7,870 nt of DNA from assembly GCA_026710565.1 (NCBI GenBank), contig JAPOQV010000425.1, positions 1 through 7,870 of the forward strand. Direction: 5' to 3'. Every line of letters starts with the position of its first letter. Position 1 is the stretch's first letter. Shown piece by piece: positions 5,260-7,870 of this stretch. The position numbers and the translations under genes were made by a program. The notes below the pieces were generated by a model. That model was not told the DNA's origin. It ran no database searches and saw only the letters and a list, made by a program, of their open reading frames with translations. This stretch comes from Spirochaetaceae bacterium. GTDB lineage: Bacteria; Spirochaetota; Spirochaetia; SZUA-6; Bin103.

Positions 5260-6392
5260 AGATCAAGGACATCAGCACCACGGTCACCTGGGGAGGACGC
5301 CGTAACTGGGTGATCGTGAAGGTCGGCACCGACACCGACCTGTATGGCTGGGGCGAGGCGACCCTGGAAGGCAAGGAACGGACCGTGCAGGCGGCGGTCG
5401 CCGAGCTGGGCGCGATGCTGATCGGCCGCGACCCGCTGCCGGTGGAGCACCACTGGCAGCGCCTCTACCGGCACGGCTTCTGGCGGGGCGGCCCGGTGAT
5501 CAACTCCGCCATCGCCGGCCTGGACCAGGCGCTGTGGGATCTGCGCGGCAAGGCGTGGGGGGTGCCGGTGTACCGGCTGCTCGGCGGTCCCGCGCGCGAT
5601 CACATCCGGCTCTACACCCATGTCGGCATCTACGACCCGGACGAGATGGTCGCGGACGCCCGGCGCGACGTCGATGACGGCTTCACGGCGATGAAGACCG
5701 GCTCCTGGCGCGACGACCTGCTGCTTGCCGAGACGGAGCGGCTGCGCATCTTCGCCGAACGGCTCACCCTGCTGCGCGACACCATCGGCCCGGCGGTCGA
5801 CATCATGATCGACGACCACGGCCGCGGCCGGCCGTCGAGCGCGGCGCGGCTCATGCGGGCGCTCGCGCCGTTCGACCTGCTGTTCCTCGAAGAGACCACG
5901 CAGCCCGACGACCTGGAGAGCCTGATCCGGCTCCGCCACGCCGACCCGCCAATGGACATCGCCACCGGCGAGCGCCTCTATTCCAAGTGGGACTACCGGC
6001 CGCTCTTCGAGCAGCGGCTGGTGGACGTGATCCAGCCCGACCTGTGCCACGCCGGCGGCATCTCCGAGGTCAAGAAGATCGCCGCGCTGGCGGAGGCCTA
6101 CTACGTGCAGCTCGCCCCGCATAACCCGCAGGGCCCGCTGTCCACGGCCGCCGCCGCGCACCTCGGCATGGCGATCCCGAACTTCCTGATCCTGGAATTC
6201 GTCCGCCAGGACACCTACCGCGACACCGCCATGCGCGACGCCTGGACGATCGAGGGCGGCAACCTGGTGGTCCCGGACATCCCCGGCCTGGGCGTCGACC
6301 TGGACGAAGACGCGCTGCTGGCCAGCCCCTTCCGCCGCGTGCCGCGCGGCGACGGACCGACCCGGACGGACGGCAGCATCGCCGACCCTTGA
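5256..6392 (+). CDS. Mandelate racemase/enolase-superfamily sugar-acid dehydratase (D-galactonate dehydratase-like)
   Basis: A 378-residue enolase-superfamily enzyme with the N-terminal capping domain (1 to about 125, including GWGEATLEG 31-39 and IAGLDQALWDLRGKAWG 86-102) and the TIM barrel. Predicted metal ligands are Asp186, Glu212 and Glu239 (in IDDHGR, FLEET, TGERLY). His188 and His289 (APHNPQGP) match the acid/base histidines of E. coli DgoD, and Glu314 matches its last conserved glutamate; spacing agrees to within one residue. Lys147 (MKTG) is at the strand-2 position, but the second lysine of true racemases is absent, as in the dehydratases. It should dehydrate an aldonic acid to a 2-keto-3-deoxy acid in the cytoplasm using Mg2+. 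The exact sugar is unknown. ATG 5256 has GGGGAG upstream and overlaps the GNAT stop; 24 bases separate it from the aminotransferase. Confidence 0.9.
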   Translation: MKIKDISTTVTWGGRRNWVIVKVGTDTDLYGWGEATLEGKERTVQAAVAELGAMLIGRDPLPVEHHWQRLYRHGFWRGGPVINSAIAGLDQALWDLRGKAWGVPVYRLLGGPARDHIRLYTHVGIYDPDEMVADARRDVDDGFTAMKTGSWRDDLLLAETERLRIFAERLTLLRDTIGPAVDIMIDDHGRGRPSSAARLMRALAPFDLLFLEETTQPDDLESLIRLRHADPPMDIATGERLYSKWDYRPLFEQRLVDVIQPDLCHAGGISEVKKIAALAEAYYVQLAPHNPQGPLSTAAAAHLGMAIPNFLILEFVRQDTYRDTAMRDAWTIEGGNLVVPDIPGLGVDLDEDALLASPFRRVPRGDGPTRTDGSIADP

Positions 6393-6410
6393 GCGCTTGT
6401 CTGGTACAGT
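6382..6410 (+). promoter_or_regulatory. Candidate leaderless promoter of the aminotransferase
   Basis: TACAGT (6405-6410) is a good TANNNT -10 box, six bases from the ATG at 6417, the same geometry as the GNAT gene. A weak -35 CCGACC (three of six matches) lies 17 bases upstream, inside the dehydratase 3' end. There is no Shine-Dalgarno sequence between box and ATG. It suggests a second, internal transcription start within the operon. Confidence 0.5.
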
Positions 6411-6416
6411 CACGAC

Positions 6417-7487
6417 ATGCAGGTACGCGAGCGGCTGTCTCCGGCGACGTTCATCGGCGTTCGCGGGGGCGACATCATCTCCTTCGGGTCCGGGCAGCCG
6501 GATCTGCCGCCGCCGCCGGAGGCGTTCCGGATGCTCGCCGGCTACCGGGACTTCAAGTACGGACTCATCTCCGGGAGCGAGGAACTGCGCGAAGCGCTCT
6601 CCCCGATCTATCCGGGCTCGACGCCGGAAAGCTTCGTCGTCACCAACGGCGCCAGCGAGGCGCTGGACCTGGCGCTCCGCCATATCGGCCGCACCTGCCC
6701 GGCCGGCCGCCGGCGGGTGCTGATGGCCCGCCCCTACTACTACTCGTATCCGCCCGCGGTCCGGTACGCCGGCCTGGAGCCCGTGTACACGGACGCGGTC
6801 GACGGCCGCATCGACATCGACGACTTCGCCGACAAGGTGGGCGACTGCGCGGCGGTGCTCGTCAACTCGCCGGCCAACCCCACCGGACGCGTGCAGCCGG
6901 TGGAGACGCTGCAGCGGATCGAGGAGCTGACGCGCGACCTCGGCGTCTACCTGCTGTCCGACGCGGTGTACAAGGACCTGATCTACGTGAGCGAGACGCA
7001 CACGCTCGCCGGTCCGCACGTCGTCACCATCGACTCGTTCTCCAAGACCTACGCCATGTGCGGGTTCCGCGTCGGCTACCTGTGGTCGCAAGACACCGAG
7101 TTCGTGCAGGGCGTCGTCGAGATGAAGACGCACACCTCGATGAACACCAACATCCTGGGGCAGGAGATGGCGCTGGCCGCCCTGAGCGCGCCGCCTTCCT
7201 ACGTCGAGGACCAGCTCATCATCTGGCGCGAACGCCGCGACCTGATCTACGCCGGGCTTTCGGATCTGGGACTGGATCTGTGGAAGCCCGAAGGCGCCTT
7301 CTACGTGCTGCCGAAGGTCGACGACCCGTACGGGTTCGTCAGCGAGATGTTCGAGCGCCACCAGGTGATCACCTACCTGGGCGAATGGTTCGGTGCCCCC
7401 GACCGCGTGCGCCTGTCCTACGCGCTGGACGCTGACAAGATCGAAGCTGGCCTGGAGCGGATCGGCACCTACCTAGCCGCGCGGTGA
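6417..7487 (+). CDS. Class I/II PLP-dependent aminotransferase
   Basis: A 356-residue fold-type I aminotransferase that transfers an amino group between an amino acid and a 2-oxo acid with pyridoxal phosphate. The N-terminal motif SGQPDLP (25-31) starts the fold. NGASEALD (77-84) contributes to phosphate binding. NSPANPTG (150-157) has the conserved Asn154. SDAVYKDL (181-188) has Asp182, the pyridinium partner, and Tyr185. DSFSKTYAMCGFRVGY (206-221) has the Schiff-base Lys210 and the phosphate-binding Arg218. RLSYA (332-336) has Arg332, which usually binds the substrate carboxylate. No active-site residue is missing, though the protein is shorter than many AspC-type enzymes (about 390). ATG 6417 is the only near start in frame. 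The preceding dehydratase produces 2-oxo acids, a suitable class of substrate, but this link is inference. The product identity is unknown. Confidence 0.93.
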   Translation: MQVRERLSPATFIGVRGGDIISFGSGQPDLPPPPEAFRMLAGYRDFKYGLISGSEELREALSPIYPGSTPESFVVTNGASEALDLALRHIGRTCPAGRRRVLMARPYYYSYPPAVRYAGLEPVYTDAVDGRIDIDDFADKVGDCAAVLVNSPANPTGRVQPVETLQRIEELTRDLGVYLLSDAVYKDLIYVSETHTLAGPHVVTIDSFSKTYAMCGFRVGYLWSQDTEFVQGVVEMKTHTSMNTNILGQEMALAALSAPPSYVEDQLIIWRERRDLIYAGLSDLGLDLWKPEGAFYVLPKVDDPYGFVSEMFERHQVITYLGEWFGAPDRVRLSYALDADKIEAGLERIGTYLAAR

Positions 7488-7492
7488 GCCCC

Positions 7493-7870
7493 ATGCCGCT
7501 GCGCCTGGCGGTGATCGGCGCGGGCGTCATGGGCTGCAGCCACATCGAGCGGATCCGGACCAGCGCCGAGTGCGTGCTGGCCGCAGTGTGCGATCCTGAC
7601 CTGGCCCTGGCGACGCGAGCCGCCGGCGGCTGTCCCGTGCACGGCGACCTCCCGGAGCTCCTGCGGCGCGAGCGGATCGACGGGGCGATCATCGCCACCC
7701 CGAACGCCGAGCACCGCGAAGGCGGTTTGCTCTGCGCCGAGGCCGGCGTGCCGATGCTGGTGGAGAAGCCGATCGCGGCGAGCACCGCGGACGGCAGCGC
7801 GCTGGTCGAGGCGGCCGCGCGCCGCGGCGTACCCCTGCTGGTCGGCCAGCACCGCCGCCACAGCGCCTTC
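7493..7870 (+). CDS. Gfo/Idh/MocA family oxidoreductase (N-terminal part, continues beyond window)
   Basis: 126 codons are present and the gene runs off the right edge. The Rossmann motif AVIGAGVMGCSH (6-17) binds NAD(P). CDPD (33-36) ends strand 2, with an acidic residue favouring NAD. The segment IIATPNAEH (66-74) and VEKPIA (90-95, the EKP motif with Lys92) are typical. It ends in GQHRRHSAF, which resembles the GHHRRH active-site segment of this family. Members oxidise or reduce hydroxyl groups of sugars, inositols and similar compounds. The gene begins five bases after the aminotransferase stop; an in-frame GTG at 7484 would overlap that stop as GTGA and add three residues. It is probably the fourth gene of the plus-strand operon. 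The C-terminal substrate domain is outside the window. Confidence 0.9.
   Translation, partial: MPLRLAVIGAGVMGCSHIERIRTSAECVLAAVCDPDLALATRAAGGCPVHGDLPELLRRERIDGAIIATPNAEHREGGLLCAEAGVPMLVEKPIAASTADGSALVEAAARRGVPLLVGQHRRHSAF

Noticed and set aside
5178..7361. A 727-codon minus-strand open frame opposite the dehydratase and aminotransferase
   Set aside because: It is low-complexity (Arg, Gly, Val, Asp, Gln), spans the junction of two real genes and lacks any family motif. It is an antisense shadow.
6389..7435. A 348-codon plus-strand frame overlapping the aminotransferase
   Set aside because: It is in a different frame from the aminotransferase, whose complete set of PLP motifs identifies the true frame. 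The alternative translation is Arg/Gly/Pro-rich noise.

Overview
This is a GC-rich bacterial chromosomal window containing eight protein-coding genes, two of them cut by the window edges, plus one possible 12-residue leader ORF. There are no RNA genes, insertion sequences, phage genes or CRISPR arrays that I can see. No non-coding stretch exceeds 300 bases. The longest is the roughly 145-base divergent spacer at 4654-4797. The phylum cannot be fixed from this sequence. The strong GC bias and the mix of Shine-Dalgarno-led and apparently leaderless genes would fit several high-GC lineages, for example Actinomycetota, Chloroflexota, Deinococcota or Gemmatimonadota.

Left half, minus strand, read from right to left: a FabG-like short-chain dehydrogenase (4653-3907), a possible leader peptide (3861-3823), an Amidohydro_2-family TIM-barrel hydrolase (3826-2744), a MoxR AAA+ ATPase (2722-1724), a DUF58 protein with a von Willebrand A-like fold (1712-711), and a BatD-like membrane-anchored lipoprotein that runs off the left edge (720 to <1). 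The last three form the classical MoxR/DUF58/Bat envelope-associated chaperone module. Gaps within the run are small (80 bp or less) or negative, so the two metabolic genes may be co-transcribed with that module.

Right half, plus strand: a GNA1-like GNAT acetyltransferase (4798-5259), a D-galactonate-dehydratase-like enolase-superfamily enzyme that overlaps it by ATGA (5256-6392), a class I/II PLP aminotransferase (6417-7487), and the N-terminal half of a Gfo/Idh/MocA NAD(P)-dependent oxidoreductase (7493 to >7870). These look like a sugar-acid or amino-sugar metabolic operon. The combination of aldonate dehydratase, aminotransferase, hexosamine-phosphate-type acetyltransferase and sugar dehydrogenase suggests a pathway that both dehydrates and aminates or acetylates a sugar derivative. 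The substrate is unknown.

The smaller-scale structure is the most distinctive part. Two plus-strand genes have the same TANNNT-N6-ATG arrangement expected of leaderless transcripts. A 15-bp tandem repeat sits on the moxR/DUF58 junction, and a 13-bp tandem duplication on the amidohydrolase/moxR junction carries the moxR ribosome binding site. The BatD-like lipoprotein makes a good signal peptide only if it starts at CTG.
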